Shown one piece after another: positions 27,067 to 36,396 of a stretch of DNA of 64,000 nt; positions within the stretch are counted from its first letter, which is position 1, and each line of letters begins with the position of its first letter. The stretch spans positions 348,543 through 412,542 of the forward strand of contig CAXTIU010000002.1 in assembly GCA_964244495.1 (NCBI GenBank). The letters run 5' to 3'. This DNA comes from RH-AL1 sp964244495 (GTDB lineage: Bacteria; Pseudomonadota; Alphaproteobacteria; Rhizobiales; Beijerinckiaceae). The notes under the pieces were generated by a model. That model was given only the letters and a program-made list of their open reading frames with translations, did not search any database and was not told where the DNA came from. The position numbers were made by a program, and so were the translations under genes.

Positions 27067-27069
27067 GCC

Positions 27070-27999
27070 GTGCGGATCGCCTTCCTCGGCACGCCCGCCT
27101 TCGCCGTCCCGACGCTCGCCGCCCTGATCGACGCGGGCCACGATGTCGCCGCCGTCTACACCCGCGCGCCGAAGCCGGGCGGGCGTCGCGGCCTCACCCT
27201 CACCCCCTCCCCCGTCCACGCCTTCGCCGACGCGCGAAACCTACCGGTGCGTACCCCGCGAACGCTGCGGACGGCGGACGAGGTCGACGCCTTCGCCGCG
27301 CTGGGCCACGCCGTGGCGGTCGTGGTCGGCTACGGGATGATCCTGCCGCCCGCCATCCTCGCCGTGCCGGCGCATGGCTGCCTCAACCTGCACCCCTCCC
27401 TGCTACCACGCTGGCGCGGCGCCGCGCCGATCCAGCGGCCGATCATCGCCGGCGACACCGAGACCGCCGCCGCCATCATGGCGATGGAGGCGGGCCTCGA
27501 CACAGGCCCCGTGTGCCTGGAGGAGCGGGTCCCGATCCCCCCCGACGCCACCGCCGGCGACATGCACGACGTGCTCGCCACCATCGGCGCGCGGCTGATG
27601 GTGGAGGCGCTCCAGCGCCTCGCCGACGGCACGCTGACGTTCCGCGCGCAGGCGTCGGAGGGGGTGATTTACGCCGCCAAGATCGACAAGGCGGAGGCGC
27701 GCATCGACTGGCACAAGCCGGCGCGCGAGGTCCACGACCTCATCCGGGGCTTGTCGCCGGCGCCGGGCGCCTTCTTCGAGGCGGACCTCGGACACGGCGT
27801 GGAGCGGGTCAAGGTGCTGCGCGCCCACCTCGCGCCGGGCGGGGGCGTGGCCGGGCGAACGATCGACGACGCGCTGGGCGTGGCCTGCGGCGCCGGCGCG
27901 GTGCGGCTCGTCGAGATCCAGCGCGCCGGGCAGCGGCGGCTGGCGGCCGGCGCGATGCTGCTCGGCACGCCGGTGCCGGCCGGCACCCTGCTCCGCTGA
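27070..27999 (+). CDS. fmt: Methionyl-tRNA formyltransferase
   Basis: 309 aa. Formylates initiator Met-tRNA with 10-formyl-tetrahydrofolate. N-terminus RIAFLGTPAFAVPTLAAL; catalytic region LNLHPSLLPRWRGAAPIQRPI with Asn and His, and the aspartate in GLDTGPV; C-terminal OB domain present. GTG start at 27070. Its stop overlaps the truA start as TGATG, so the three genes are coupled. Confidence 0.95.
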   Translation: MRIAFLGTPAFAVPTLAALIDAGHDVAAVYTRAPKPGGRRGLTLTPSPVHAFADARNLPVRTPRTLRTADEVDAFAALGHAVAVVVGYGMILPPAILAVPAHGCLNLHPSLLPRWRGAAPIQRPIIAGDTETAAAIMAMEAGLDTGPVCLEERVPIPPDATAGDMHDVLATIGARLMVEALQRLADGTLTFRAQASEGVIYAAKIDKAEARIDWHKPAREVHDLIRGLSPAPGAFFEADLGHGVERVKVLRAHLAPGGGVAGRTIDDALGVACGAGAVRLVEIQRAGQRRLAAGAMLLGTPVPAGTLLR

Positions 28000-28739
28000 T
28001 GCCGCGCTACAAGCTCACGCTGGAGTACGACGGCACGCCCTTCGTCGGCTGGCAGCGGCAGTCCAACGGCCTCGCCGTGCAGGAGGTGCTGGAGAGCGCG
28101 CTCGCCGCCATCTCCGGTGGCCCCGTCGCGACGCGCGGCGCCGGGCGCACCGACGCCGGCGTCCACGCCACGGCCCAAGTCGCCCACGCCGATCTGCCCC
28201 GCCCCTGGCGGCCGGACCTGTTGCGCGAGGCGGTGAACGCCCACCTGCGCCCCCACCCGGTCGCGGTGGTGCTGGCGGAGGCGGCGCCCGACGGCTTCGA
28301 CGCCCGGCACTCGGCGGTGCGGCGCACCTACCTGTACCGCCTGCTCAACCGCCGGGCGCCGCTCACGCTGGAGCGGCACCGCGCCTGGCTCGTCAAGCGC
28401 GAGCTGGAGGCCGGCGCCATGCACGAGGCGGCGCAGGTGCTGGTCGGCCGGCACGACTTCTCGACGTTCCGCGACAGCGAGTGCCAGGCCGACAGCCCGG
28501 TCCGGACGCTGGAGCGTTTCGACGTGGCCAAGGACGGCGACGCCCTGCTGATGAGCGTGGCGGCGCGCTCCTTCCTCCACCGGCAGGTCCGCTCCATGGT
28601 CGGCTCGCTGGCGCAGGTCGGCGCCGGCCGTTGGAGCGCCGCCGACCTGCGCGCCGCGCTCGAAGCCAGGGATCGGGCGCGGTGCGGCACGGTGGCCCCT
28701 GCGGCGGGGCTCTACCTCGTCGGGGTGGATTACGAGTGA
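27999..28739 (+). CDS. truA: tRNA pseudouridine(38-40) synthase
   Basis: 246 aa. Converts uridines 38-40 of tRNA anticodon arms. N-terminus PRYKLTLEYDGTPFVGWQRQ, catalytic aspartate in GAGRTDAGVHA, and FLHRQVRSMVG near the end. The ATG overlaps the fmt stop by one base (TGATG); the open frame upstream is out-of-phase fmt sequence. Last gene of the def-fmt-truA unit. Confidence 0.95.
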   Translation: MPRYKLTLEYDGTPFVGWQRQSNGLAVQEVLESALAAISGGPVATRGAGRTDAGVHATAQVAHADLPRPWRPDLLREAVNAHLRPHPVAVVLAEAAPDGFDARHSAVRRTYLYRLLNRRAPLTLERHRAWLVKRELEAGAMHEAAQVLVGRHDFSTFRDSECQADSPVRTLERFDVAKDGDALLMSVAARSFLHRQVRSMVGSLAQVGAGRWSAADLRAALEARDRARCGTVAPAAGLYLVGVDYE

Positions 28740-28775
28740 GCGCCGCAACAGCCCCTCCATCGCGGGATCGCATCC

Positions 28776-29546
28776 ATGGCACGCGTCTTCGTCACCGGAT
28801 CCTCCGACGGTCTCGGCCGGGCGGCGGCCCGCCTGCTCGTCGAGCGCGGCCATGCCGTGGTGTTGCACGCCCGCGGCGAGGCGCGGGGCCGCGAGGTGAT
28901 GGCGGCGGTGCGCGGGGCGGAAGGCGTGCTCCACGCCGACCTCGCCAGCATCGGTGAAACCGTGCGGCTCGCCGAGGCGGTCAACGCGCTCGGCCGCTTC
29001 GACGCGGTGATCCACAACGCGGGAGTCGGCTACAAGGAGAAGCATCGGATCGAGACCCCGGACGGGCTCGCCCACGTTTTCGCCGTCAACACGCTGGCGC
29101 CCTACATCCTGACCGCGCTGATCGCCCGGCCGAAGCGACTCGTCTACGTCAGCTCCGAACTGCACCGGCGCGGCGACCCCGGCCTGAACGACCTCACCTG
29201 GGCGCACCGGCCGTGGCGGGGCAACCAGGCTTATTCCGACAGCAAGCTCCACGACGTGCTGCTGGCCTTCGCGGTGGCGCGGCGCTGGCCGGACGTGCGC
29301 TCGAACGCGCTGGAGCCCGGTTGGGTGGCCACCAAGATGAGCCCGCGCGCCACCGGCGACCTCGCCGCCGCCCACCTGACGCAGGTGTGGCTCGCCACCA
29401 GCGACGAGCCGGCGGCGACCGGCAGCGGCGGCTACTTCTTCCACGAGCGGCCGCGCGAGCCGAGCGGCGCGGCCCGCGACCTCGCGCGCCAGGACCGGCT
29501 CGTCGCCGAATGCGAGCGGCTGTCCGGCATCCCGCTGCCGGCGTGA
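28776..29546 (+). CDS. Short-chain dehydrogenase/reductase
   Basis: 256 aa. TGSSDGLGRAAA is the cofactor motif, HNAGVGY the NAG element, VSSELHRRG the catalytic serine region and YSDSK the YxxxK pair. Retinol-dehydrogenase-like overall (LIARPKRLVYVSS, NALEPGWVATKM). The H-A-R after strand 2 suggests NADP. Substrate unknown. It lies 36 bp past truA and may be read with it. Confidence 0.85.
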   Translation: MARVFVTGSSDGLGRAAARLLVERGHAVVLHARGEARGREVMAAVRGAEGVLHADLASIGETVRLAEAVNALGRFDAVIHNAGVGYKEKHRIETPDGLAHVFAVNTLAPYILTALIARPKRLVYVSSELHRRGDPGLNDLTWAHRPWRGNQAYSDSKLHDVLLAFAVARRWPDVRSNALEPGWVATKMSPRATGDLAAAHLTQVWLATSDEPAATGSGGYFFHERPREPSGAARDLARQDRLVAECERLSGIPLPA

Positions 29547-29621
29547 GGACATCCGGTCCGCCGCGCCGAGGAACGCGGCGCAACGCCGCGCGTCTACTGA
29601 TAGGATGAGGAAGATCACGCC

Positions 29622-29903
29622 ATGCACATGACCGGACAAAGCCTGCTCGTCATCATCATCGTGGGCATCGTCGCCGGATGGCTCGCCGGGCTGATCGTGC
29701 AGGGCGGCGGCATGGGGGTGATCGGCGACCTCGTGATCGGCATCGTCGGCGCCTTCATCGGCAATTACGTGGTCGCGGCGCTCCACCTCCACCTCGCGGC
29801 GGGGATCGTCGGCGCGATCATCAACGCCACGATCGGCGCGGTGATCCTGCTGGTCCTCCTGCGGCTCGTCACCGGCTACGGCGGTTACGGCCGGCGGTAC
29901 TAG
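29622..29903 (+). CDS. GlsB/YeaQ/YmgE-family stress-response membrane protein
   Basis: 93 aa, three hydrophobic helices and little else, with the family's glycine pattern IVGIVAGWLAGLIVQGGGMGVIGDLV split over helices 1 and 2. The C-terminus is a Gly/Tyr tail (GYGGYGRRY). Transglycosylase-associated family; acts in the inner membrane, biochemical role not established. Single gene. Confidence 0.85.
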   Translation: MHMTGQSLLVIIIVGIVAGWLAGLIVQGGGMGVIGDLVIGIVGAFIGNYVVAALHLHLAAGIVGAIINATIGAVILLVLLRLVTGYGGYGRRY

Positions 29904-29970
29904 CGTCCGCTCGGAGGTCGCGGCAACGTGGCTTAGCCCTCGCCGGTCGTCGGCGCCCTATCTCCTGCCG

Positions 29971-30594
29971 ATGACCGACGCCCTGACGGACCTGCCGCCC
30001 GAAGCCTTCGCCAAGGTCGATCCCGCCGACGACGCGGCCTTCTACGCGCCGGCCCGCCTCGTCACCCACATCGACGACGCCGCGACCGCCTCGCTCACCG
30101 CCTTCTACCGAACCGTGCTGCCCCCCGGCGGCGTGGTGCTCGACCTGATGTCGTCCTGGGTCAGCCACCTGCCGCCGGACGTGCCCTTCGCCGCCGTGAT
30201 CGGCCACGGCATGAACGTGGAAGAACTGGCGGCCAATCCCCGCCTCACACGGCACTTCGTCCGCAACCTCAACGCCACGCCCTCGCTGCCGCTCGCTGAC
30301 GCGAGCTGCGAAGCCGCGCTTTGCTGCGTCGGCGTGCAGTACCTGCAGCGACCGATCGAGGTGTTCGCCGACGTGCGCCGCGTGCTCAAGCCCGGCGCGC
30401 CGTTCGTCGTCTCGTTCTCGAACCGCTGCTTCCCGACCAAGGCGGTCGCCATCTGGCGGGCGCTCGACGACGACGGGCACGCGGCGCTGGTCCGGCTCTA
30501 CCTGGAGCGCGCCGGCTTCACCGGGGCGGCGGTCCACGTGCTCGCCGACGGGCGACGGAGCGATCCGCTGATCGCCGTCGTCGGGCGGGGTTAG
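29971..30594 (+). CDS. Class I SAM-dependent methyltransferase
   Basis: 207 aa. The SAM motif is degenerate (VVLDLMSSWVSHLP) but the later strands are clear: LPLADASCEAALCCVGVQYL, then VRRVLKPGAPFVVSFSNRCFPTKAVAIW, the methyltransferase type 11 arrangement. Found mostly in alphaproteobacteria and cyanobacteria; substrate unknown. It converges on the broken flavoprotein gene with a 4-bp overlap of stop codons. Confidence 0.8.
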   Translation: MTDALTDLPPEAFAKVDPADDAAFYAPARLVTHIDDAATASLTAFYRTVLPPGGVVLDLMSSWVSHLPPDVPFAAVIGHGMNVEELAANPRLTRHFVRNLNATPSLPLADASCEAALCCVGVQYLQRPIEVFADVRRVLKPGAPFVVSFSNRCFPTKAVAIWRALDDDGHAALVRLYLERAGFTGAAVHVLADGRRSDPLIAVVGRG

Positions 30595-31753
30595 GCGGCC
30601 TTCCCGCGCGCCACGGTGCCGAGCAGCGTTTCCGCCGCCTGGTCCTCGCCGCCAAGTCCGTTGGCGTCGTCGAGGTGCGTGCCGAGCCAGCGCCCATGCT
30701 CGACCATCGCGCGGACCGCCGGAAGCCGCGCCACCTCGTAGGCGAGCACCGCCTCGACGACATCGTCGCCAGCGCCGCGGCGAGCGCGGCGGCGTCCTCC
30801 AGCGCCCTGGTGGTGCCGGCACCGACGTGCGGCCGGGCGAGCGCCGCGCCGAAGACGAGGCGCCGCGAGACGTGGTCGGCGATCGGCTGGATGAAAGGAT
30901 GCTCGACGCAGCGCGCCAGCGCCGCGTAGGCCGGCGACAGCACGGCGCAGGCGTGGTCGCGCATCGCCTCGATGACGGCGGGGCGGATCTTGGTCGGCGC
31001 GATGTTGGAGCCGTGCGTCTCGCCGTCGGCGTCGGTGAGCAGATCCGGCGACACGCGCTCCGGCTCGGCCGGCTGGTACCAGACGAAGTCGTGCCGGCGA
31101 TGGCCCGGCTCCTCCTCGCCCCGTGGGCCGGGGATCGTGTAGCTCGGCATCTGCTCGCCCGGCGGCGTGTAGGGCGAGAAGGCGTCCCGCAGCTCGCGGG
31201 CGGCGGGGTCCATGTCGCCCTCCTCGACCAGCCCGCGCCACGCGACGTAGCTGGCGTCCTCGCTTTCCACGTCGGGCAGCAGCTGCGCGCGCATCGCCGA
31301 GCCTGCCCCGTCGGCGGCCACCAGCTGGTGCCCGGTCACCTCGCGGTCGCCTTCGAGCGTGATCGTCACGGTGTCGGCATCCTGGCGCACGCGCTCCACC
31401 GCGCGGCCGCGATGGTGGTCCGCCTCGAAGGCGCCGCGCAGCAGCCGGTAGATCGCGTCCCAGGAGGAGACGACCTCCTCGACCGCGCGCTCCGCCACCA
31501 CCGATCCGTCGCCGGCGAGCACGACGCGCCGGCGGATGCGGACGCCGGGCCTGTGCGCCACGTCGAGGCCGGCCTCGGCGAGCACGTCCCACAGCGCGTC
31601 CCGCTTGGCGACGCCGACGTCGCAGTCGGCGAGGTCGTCGGCGACCCGCTCGAACACCGAGACCCGCCAGCCGGCGCGGCGCAGCAGGACGGCGGCGGCG
31701 AGCCCGGCGAGCGAACCGCCGGCGACGAGGGCGTGTCGGGTTTGTTCGATCAT
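30591..31753 (-). pseudogene. Frameshifted FAD-dependent monooxygenase (2,6-dihydroxypyridine hydroxylase-like)
   Basis: From an ATG at 31753 one frame reads LVAGGSLAGLAAAVLLRRAGW (split GxGxxG FAD motif) and a DhpH-like body through RPHVGAGTTRALEDAA. At about 30767-30770 the reading must shift by one base, consistent with loss of a G, to continue as DDVVEAVLAYEVARLPAV and end at GKAA. The second FAD motif also lacks its usual aspartate (FGAALARPH where GDAAxxARPH is expected), so decay is likelier than a sequencing slip. Intact relatives hydroxylate aromatic or N-heterocyclic rings using NADH. Confidence 0.75.
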
Positions 31754-31844
31754 GGGACGGGAGGCCGGCGCCGGCGGGGCGGTTCCCGCAGTGGAGCGAC
31801 ACGGCAGCAAGACGCCTTTAGGAAACGCCTGCCAAGCTGGCGCC

Positions 31845-32453
31845 ATGCCGCCGCCCGCCCCGCCCCCTTTCGGACGCCGCACGTCGCCCCCGGCCGCCAC
31901 GCGCGGCTTCCGTAAGGGGGCGGGGCGGCCCGGCTCGACGCCTTTCGCGACCAGCCCGGAGCAGCGCGCCGCCTTCGCCGAGGCGGCGGGCGCCCTCGAC
32001 CGGGACGCGGAGCGCCAAGCGGCGGTGCCGCGCTCGTTCAAGGCGGCCTTCCTCGCCGGCCTGGTGGTCGGCTGCGGGCTGGCCGGCTTCGACGCGACCG
32101 GCACCGCCGGTTTCGCCCGGCTGCACGCCGTCACCGTCGACCTGGACCTCCCCGTCGACGCCGGCGTCCTCCCTCCCGCGCTGCTGGTGCCGACGATAAT
32201 GCTGCTCGGCCTGCTCGCCGGCGCGCGGGCGGCGGCGATGACCGTGCTTCCGGTGCACTGGCTCCTCGCCAAGGTCGACGCGACCGGCCACGGCGCCTAC
32301 GCGGCCGGCGGTGCGGGCGGCTCGGCCCTGGTCGCCGGCGCGCTGCTGCTCATCCTCGGCCACCCGCCGGCGCACGGCTGGGCGGTGGAGGTCGCCGCCG
32401 GCGCGGCCTGCGGCGTGCTCTACCGGGTGTTCGCCGGGGCGGGCAGGCGCTGA
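31845..32453 (+). CDS. Hypothetical membrane protein
   Basis: 202 aa. A Pro/Arg-rich N-terminus of about 65 residues is followed by four hydrophobic segments (AAFLAGLVVGCGLAG, LLVPTIMLLGLLAGA, GGSALVAGALLLILG, VEVAAGAACGVLY). No family recognised. It diverges from the broken flavoprotein gene. The next 280 bp up to uvrB hold no convincing gene. Confidence 0.6.
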   Translation: MPPPAPPPFGRRTSPPAATRGFRKGAGRPGSTPFATSPEQRAAFAEAAGALDRDAERQAAVPRSFKAAFLAGLVVGCGLAGFDATGTAGFARLHAVTVDLDLPVDAGVLPPALLVPTIMLLGLLAGARAAAMTVLPVHWLLAKVDATGHGAYAAGGAGGSALVAGALLLILGHPPAHGWAVEVAAGAACGVLYRVFAGAGRR

Positions 32454-32734
32454 AGGGGCCGCGATGCGGGCACCCTCGCGGGATCGCCGACGAACACCTC
32501 AGCCCTGGCCCGCCGTGGCGAGGCGTTCGAAGGCGATGGCCGACGCGATCCACGCGACGCGGTCGATCCCGGGGCCGGCCCTTATGATGCTTCGGGCCGG
32601 CGCCTCCGTCGAAGCCTCCGCCAAACCGGCGTGACGGCCTTCGAGCCACGGGACGTTCGCGCGGCTCCGCGCGGGGTCGAGGCCATCGCGGCACCACCCT
32701 TCCTTCTTGCCGGGCGGAGGCTCATATTGGCGCC

Positions 32735-35371
32735 ATGCCGAAGAAAGCCGCCGAGCCCCGCGCCAAACGCCCACAGCCGCCGAGCCCACAACCGCCGAGC
32801 CCCCGGCCGACTGGCCGGAGCCGGGCGGCCAAGCCCGACGTGGTGCCGCTCGACGAGCACCTCGCCGCCCTGCTCAACCCCGCCCTCAACGTGCCCCGGC
32901 AAGGCTTCGAGGAGGCGCAGGCGGCTTTCGACGCCGAGACCCCCTCGCGCATCGACGCCAAGCTCGCCGCCCTGTTCAAGGCCGCCGCCGCCGAGCCGGC
33001 CCCCCCGGCCGCGCCGACCACCCACCCGCGCGGCATGGTCGGGGCGTCGGCCACCGCCCACAGCCTGCAGTCGCTGCTGGAACGGGGCGACCCCAACATC
33101 AAGGTCGGCGAGGCGTGGCGGCCGCACCGCCCGTCCCGACCCGACAAGAGCGAGGGCGGCATCCGCTTCGACCTCGTCTCGGAGTTCGAGCCCAAGGGCG
33201 ACCAGCCGGCCGCCATCGCCGAGTTGGTCGCCGGCGTCACCGCCCACGAGCGCGACCAGGTGCTGCTCGGCGTCACCGGCTCGGGCAAGACGTTCACCAT
33301 GGCGCAGGTGATCGCCGCTACCCAACGCCCGGCCCTCATCCTCGCGCCCAACAAGACGCTGGCCGCCCAGCTCTACGGCGAGTTCAAGTCCTTCTTCCCC
33401 AACAACGCGGTGGAGTACTTCGTCTCGTACTACGACTACTACCAGCCGGAAGCCTACGTGCCGCGCACCGACACCTACGTGGAGAAGGAATCCTCCATCA
33501 ACGAGCAGATCGACCGGATGCGCCACGCCGCCACCCGCGCCCTCATCGAGCGCGACGACGTGATCATCGTGGCCTCCGTCTCCTGCATCTACGGCATCGG
33601 CTCGGTCGAGACCTACACCGCCATGACCTTCACCGTGAAGGTGGGCGAGAGCATCAACCAGCGCCAGCTCATCGCCGACCTCGTCGCCCTGCAGTACAAG
33701 CGCTCCGCCGGCGATTTCTCCCGCGGGGTTTTTCGCGTCAGGGGCGACACGATCGAGCTGTTCCCGGCGCACTACGAGGACCGCGCGTGGCGCCTGTCCT
33801 TCTTCGGCGACGAGGTCGAGTCCATCGTCGAGTTCGACCCGCTGACGGGTCAGAAGACGCAGGACCTGTCCTTCGTCAAGGTCTACGCCAACTCGCACTA
33901 CGTCACGCCCCGCCCCACCCTGCTGCAGTCGATCAAGGGCATCAAGGGCGAGCTGCGCGGCCGCCTCGACGAGCTGAACGCCGCCGGCCGCCTGCTGGAA
34001 TCGCAGCGCCTCGAGCAGCGCACCGTGTTCGACCTGGAGATGCTGGAGGCGACCGGCTCCTGCGCCGGCATCGAGAACTACTCGCGCTACCTCACCGGCC
34101 GCAAGCCCGGCGAGCCGCCGCCGACCCTGTTCGAGTACCTGCCCGACAACGCGCTGGTCTTCACCGACGAGTCCCACGTCACCGTGCCGCAGATCGGCGG
34201 CATGTACAGAGGGGACTTCAGAAGAAAGGCGACGCTGGCCGAGTACGGCTTCCGCCTGCCCTCCTGCCTCGACAACCGCCCGCTGCGCTTCGAGGAATGG
34301 GAGGCGATGCGCCCGCAGACCGTGCACGTCTCCGCCACCCCCGGCTCGTGGGAGATGGACCGCACCGGCGGCGTGTTCACCGAGCAGGTGATCCGCCCCA
34401 CCGGCCTCATCGACCCGCCCATCGACGTGCGCCCCGCCCGCGCCCAGGTCGACGACGTGCTGGGCGAGATCCGCGAGACCGCCGCCAAAGGCTACCGCTC
34501 CCTCGTCACCGTGCTCACCAAGCGCATGGCGGAGGACCTCACCGAGTACCTCCACGAGCACGGGGTGCGCGTGCGCTACATGCACTCCGACATCGACACG
34601 ATCGAGCGCATCGAGATCATCCGCGACCTCAGGCTGGGCGCCTTCGACGCCCTCATCGGCATCAACCTGCTGCGCGAGGGCCTCGACATCCCGGAGTGCG
34701 GGCTGGTCGCCATCCTCGACGCCGACAAGGAAGGCTTCCTGCGCTCCGAAACCTCGCTGGTGCAGACGATCGGGCGCGCGGCGCGCAACGTCGACGGGAA
34801 GGTGATCCTCTACGCCGACCAGGTGACCGGCTCGATGGAGCGCGCCATGGCGGAGACGGCGCGCCGCCGCGAGAAGCAGGAGGCCTACAACACGGCCCAC
34901 GGCATCACGCCGGCCACCATCAAGCGCGGCATTCAGGACATTTTGGGCTCGGTCTACGAGGCCGACCACGTCACGGTCGACGCCGGCCTCGCCGAGGGCG
35001 GGACGATGATCGGCCACAACTTCAAGGCCACCCTCGCCGACCTGGAGAAGCGCATGCGCGAGGCCGCCGCCAACCTCGCCTTCGAGGAGGCCGCCCGCCT
35101 GCGCGACGAGGTCAAGCGCCTGCAGGCCGTGGAGCTGGCGATCGGCGACGACCCCATGGCGAGCCAGCGGCAGGTGGACGACGCGTCGGGGGGCTACGGC
35201 GGGCCGAGGAAGTACGGCGCGGCGGCCAACGTGCTGAGCCGCCCGCACAAGCCGACGGACGGCGAGATGGGGCCGCATAACTTTGGGGGCGGCGAGGCCG
35301 GGCCGAGGGTTGCGGGGCGGAGCAGTGCGGGGAAGGGCGGGACGCGGGCGTTGAGGGGAAAGCGAAAATGA
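32735..35371 (+). CDS. uvrB: Excinuclease ABC subunit B
   Basis: 878 aa. Nucleotide-excision repair helicase that loads onto damage with UvrA and recruits UvrC. The core starts near residue 141 (FDLVSEFEPKGDQPAAI), with Walker A GVTGSGKTFT, the Tyr-rich beta-hairpin YFVSYYDYYQPEAY, helicase motifs through QTIGRAARN, and a C-terminal UVR motif (LEKRMREAAANLAFEEAARL). The first 140 residues are a Pro/Ala-rich extension of a kind common in alphaproteobacterial UvrB. The C-terminus ends in a basic tail. Its TGA overlaps the ATG of the CBASS phospholipase gene. No clear LexA box upstream. Confidence 0.96.
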   Translation: MPKKAAEPRAKRPQPPSPQPPSPRPTGRSRAAKPDVVPLDEHLAALLNPALNVPRQGFEEAQAAFDAETPSRIDAKLAALFKAAAAEPAPPAAPTTHPRGMVGASATAHSLQSLLERGDPNIKVGEAWRPHRPSRPDKSEGGIRFDLVSEFEPKGDQPAAIAELVAGVTAHERDQVLLGVTGSGKTFTMAQVIAATQRPALILAPNKTLAAQLYGEFKSFFPNNAVEYFVSYYDYYQPEAYVPRTDTYVEKESSINEQIDRMRHAATRALIERDDVIIVASVSCIYGIGSVETYTAMTFTVKVGESINQRQLIADLVALQYKRSAGDFSRGVFRVRGDTIELFPAHYEDRAWRLSFFGDEVESIVEFDPLTGQKTQDLSFVKVYANSHYVTPRPTLLQSIKGIKGELRGRLDELNAAGRLLESQRLEQRTVFDLEMLEATGSCAGIENYSRYLTGRKPGEPPPTLFEYLPDNALVFTDESHVTVPQIGGMYRGDFRRKATLAEYGFRLPSCLDNRPLRFEEWEAMRPQTVHVSATPGSWEMDRTGGVFTEQVIRPTGLIDPPIDVRPARAQVDDVLGEIRETAAKGYRSLVTVLTKRMAEDLTEYLHEHGVRVRYMHSDIDTIERIEIIRDLRLGAFDALIGINLLREGLDIPECGLVAILDADKEGFLRSETSLVQTIGRAARNVDGKVILYADQVTGSMERAMAETARRREKQEAYNTAHGITPATIKRGIQDILGSVYEADHVTVDAGLAEGGTMIGHNFKATLADLEKRMREAAANLAFEEAARLRDEVKRLQAVELAIGDDPMASQRQVDDASGGYGGPRKYGAAANVLSRPHKPTDGEMGPHNFGGGEAGPRVAGRSSAGKGGTRALRGKRK

Positions 35372-36396
35372 GTAGGCCGGAAGCCGACGCTGAAGATAAA
35401 ATACATAGAGCTTTTAATGTCCTATGCCTGTCCGGCGGGGGATATCTAGGCCTTTTCACAGCAACAATACTCGCTGGAATCGAGGAGCAGATCGGAGAGC
35501 CTATTGCAAGGAGGTTTGATTTATTAGCTGGCACATCCGTTGGAGGTATTATTGCGCTTGCTCTAGCGAATGAAGTACCTGCCTCAAAGATAAAGGAGGT
35601 ATTTGTTAGTTATGGACCCGCTGTCTTTTCATCAAATAATAAAAGCTCTTCTTTAATTAAGAGCACGCGGTCTCTGCTCCGGAATGCGCGTAAAGCGCAG
35701 TATACCGGAGACAAGCTCGGCACTCTTATTGGCGAAGCAATCGGGGCAGAGCTAAAGATTGGTGACTTGAAGCATCGAGTCATCATACCAGCAGTAAATC
35801 TTACAAAAGGTTCGCCGCAAGTCTTCAAGACAGCACATCACCCTAGTTTCGTTCGCGATTGGAAGCTTAGAGCAATAGATGTAGCACTTGCTACTTCAGC
35901 AGCACCTACCTATTTTCCGATGCATCGTATTGGCGGAGAGTTGTTTGCGGATGGTGGCATGTACGCTAACGCGCCTGACCTTATGGCTCTACACGAAGCG
36001 GAACATTTCCTCGGCGCTAGACTGGAAGATATTAGAATTCTCAGCATTGGCACTACATCAACTAGCTTTTCTTTCTCCAATCGAGTCGGAACCAATCTGG
36101 GCTGGCTCTCATGGATGCATAATCAGCGTCTTTCGACAGTAATGATTGCGTCTCAACAGCTAATAGTTGATTATATGCTAAAACATAGACTTAGCGATCG
36201 ATACTTGAGAATTGATCGGTCCCAATCTCATGAGCAAGAAGGGTCGTTAGGTCTCGATATTGCATCACCTGCAGCGATTTTTGATCTTCAAGCGCTTGGG
36301 GAGGCCTCGCTACGCGAGCACTTAGGTCGACAAAGCTTGCCCAATATGTTAGAGCATGTTGCTGTAAAGCCAACCTTCTACCATAAAGTGATGTGA
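35368..36396 (+). CDS. capV: CBASS effector: patatin-like phospholipase (CapV-like)
   Basis: 342 aa. Patatin fold: oxyanion loop SGGGYLG (residues 22-28), nucleophile S57 in GTSVGG, catalytic aspartate D195 in ADGGMYANAP. In CBASS, CapV is switched on by the cyclic nucleotide made by the neighbouring CD-NTase and degrades membrane phospholipids, killing the infected cell (established for the family). The ATG overlaps the uvrB stop as ATGA, with a GAGGGGAA ribosome site inside uvrB's last codons. The cyclase gene follows with no gap. The DNA is strikingly AT-rich against uvrB, a sign of recent transfer. Confidence 0.9.
   Translation: MSRPEADAEDKIHRAFNVLCLSGGGYLGLFTATILAGIEEQIGEPIARRFDLLAGTSVGGIIALALANEVPASKIKEVFVSYGPAVFSSNNKSSSLIKSTRSLLRNARKAQYTGDKLGTLIGEAIGAELKIGDLKHRVIIPAVNLTKGSPQVFKTAHHPSFVRDWKLRAIDVALATSAAPTYFPMHRIGGELFADGGMYANAPDLMALHEAEHFLGARLEDIRILSIGTTSTSFSFSNRVGTNLGWLSWMHNQRLSTVMIASQQLIVDYMLKHRLSDRYLRIDRSQSHEQEGSLGLDIASPAAIFDLQALGEASLREHLGRQSLPNMLEHVAVKPTFYHKVM

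Noticed and set aside
32734..32735. LexA/SOS box before uvrB that would put CBASS under SOS control
   Set aside because: I looked for GAAC-N7-GAAC or GTTC-N7-GTTC in the 280 bp upstream of 32735 and saw none, so no SOS claim is made.
32735..33157. UvrB N-terminal 140-residue extension as a novel domain
   Set aside because: Such extensions with a WRPHRP-type segment before the core are common in alphaproteobacterial UvrB.
35140..35371. UvrB C-terminus damaged by the CBASS insertion
   Set aside because: The UVR motif and a family-like tail are present up to the stop codon, so uvrB appears complete.
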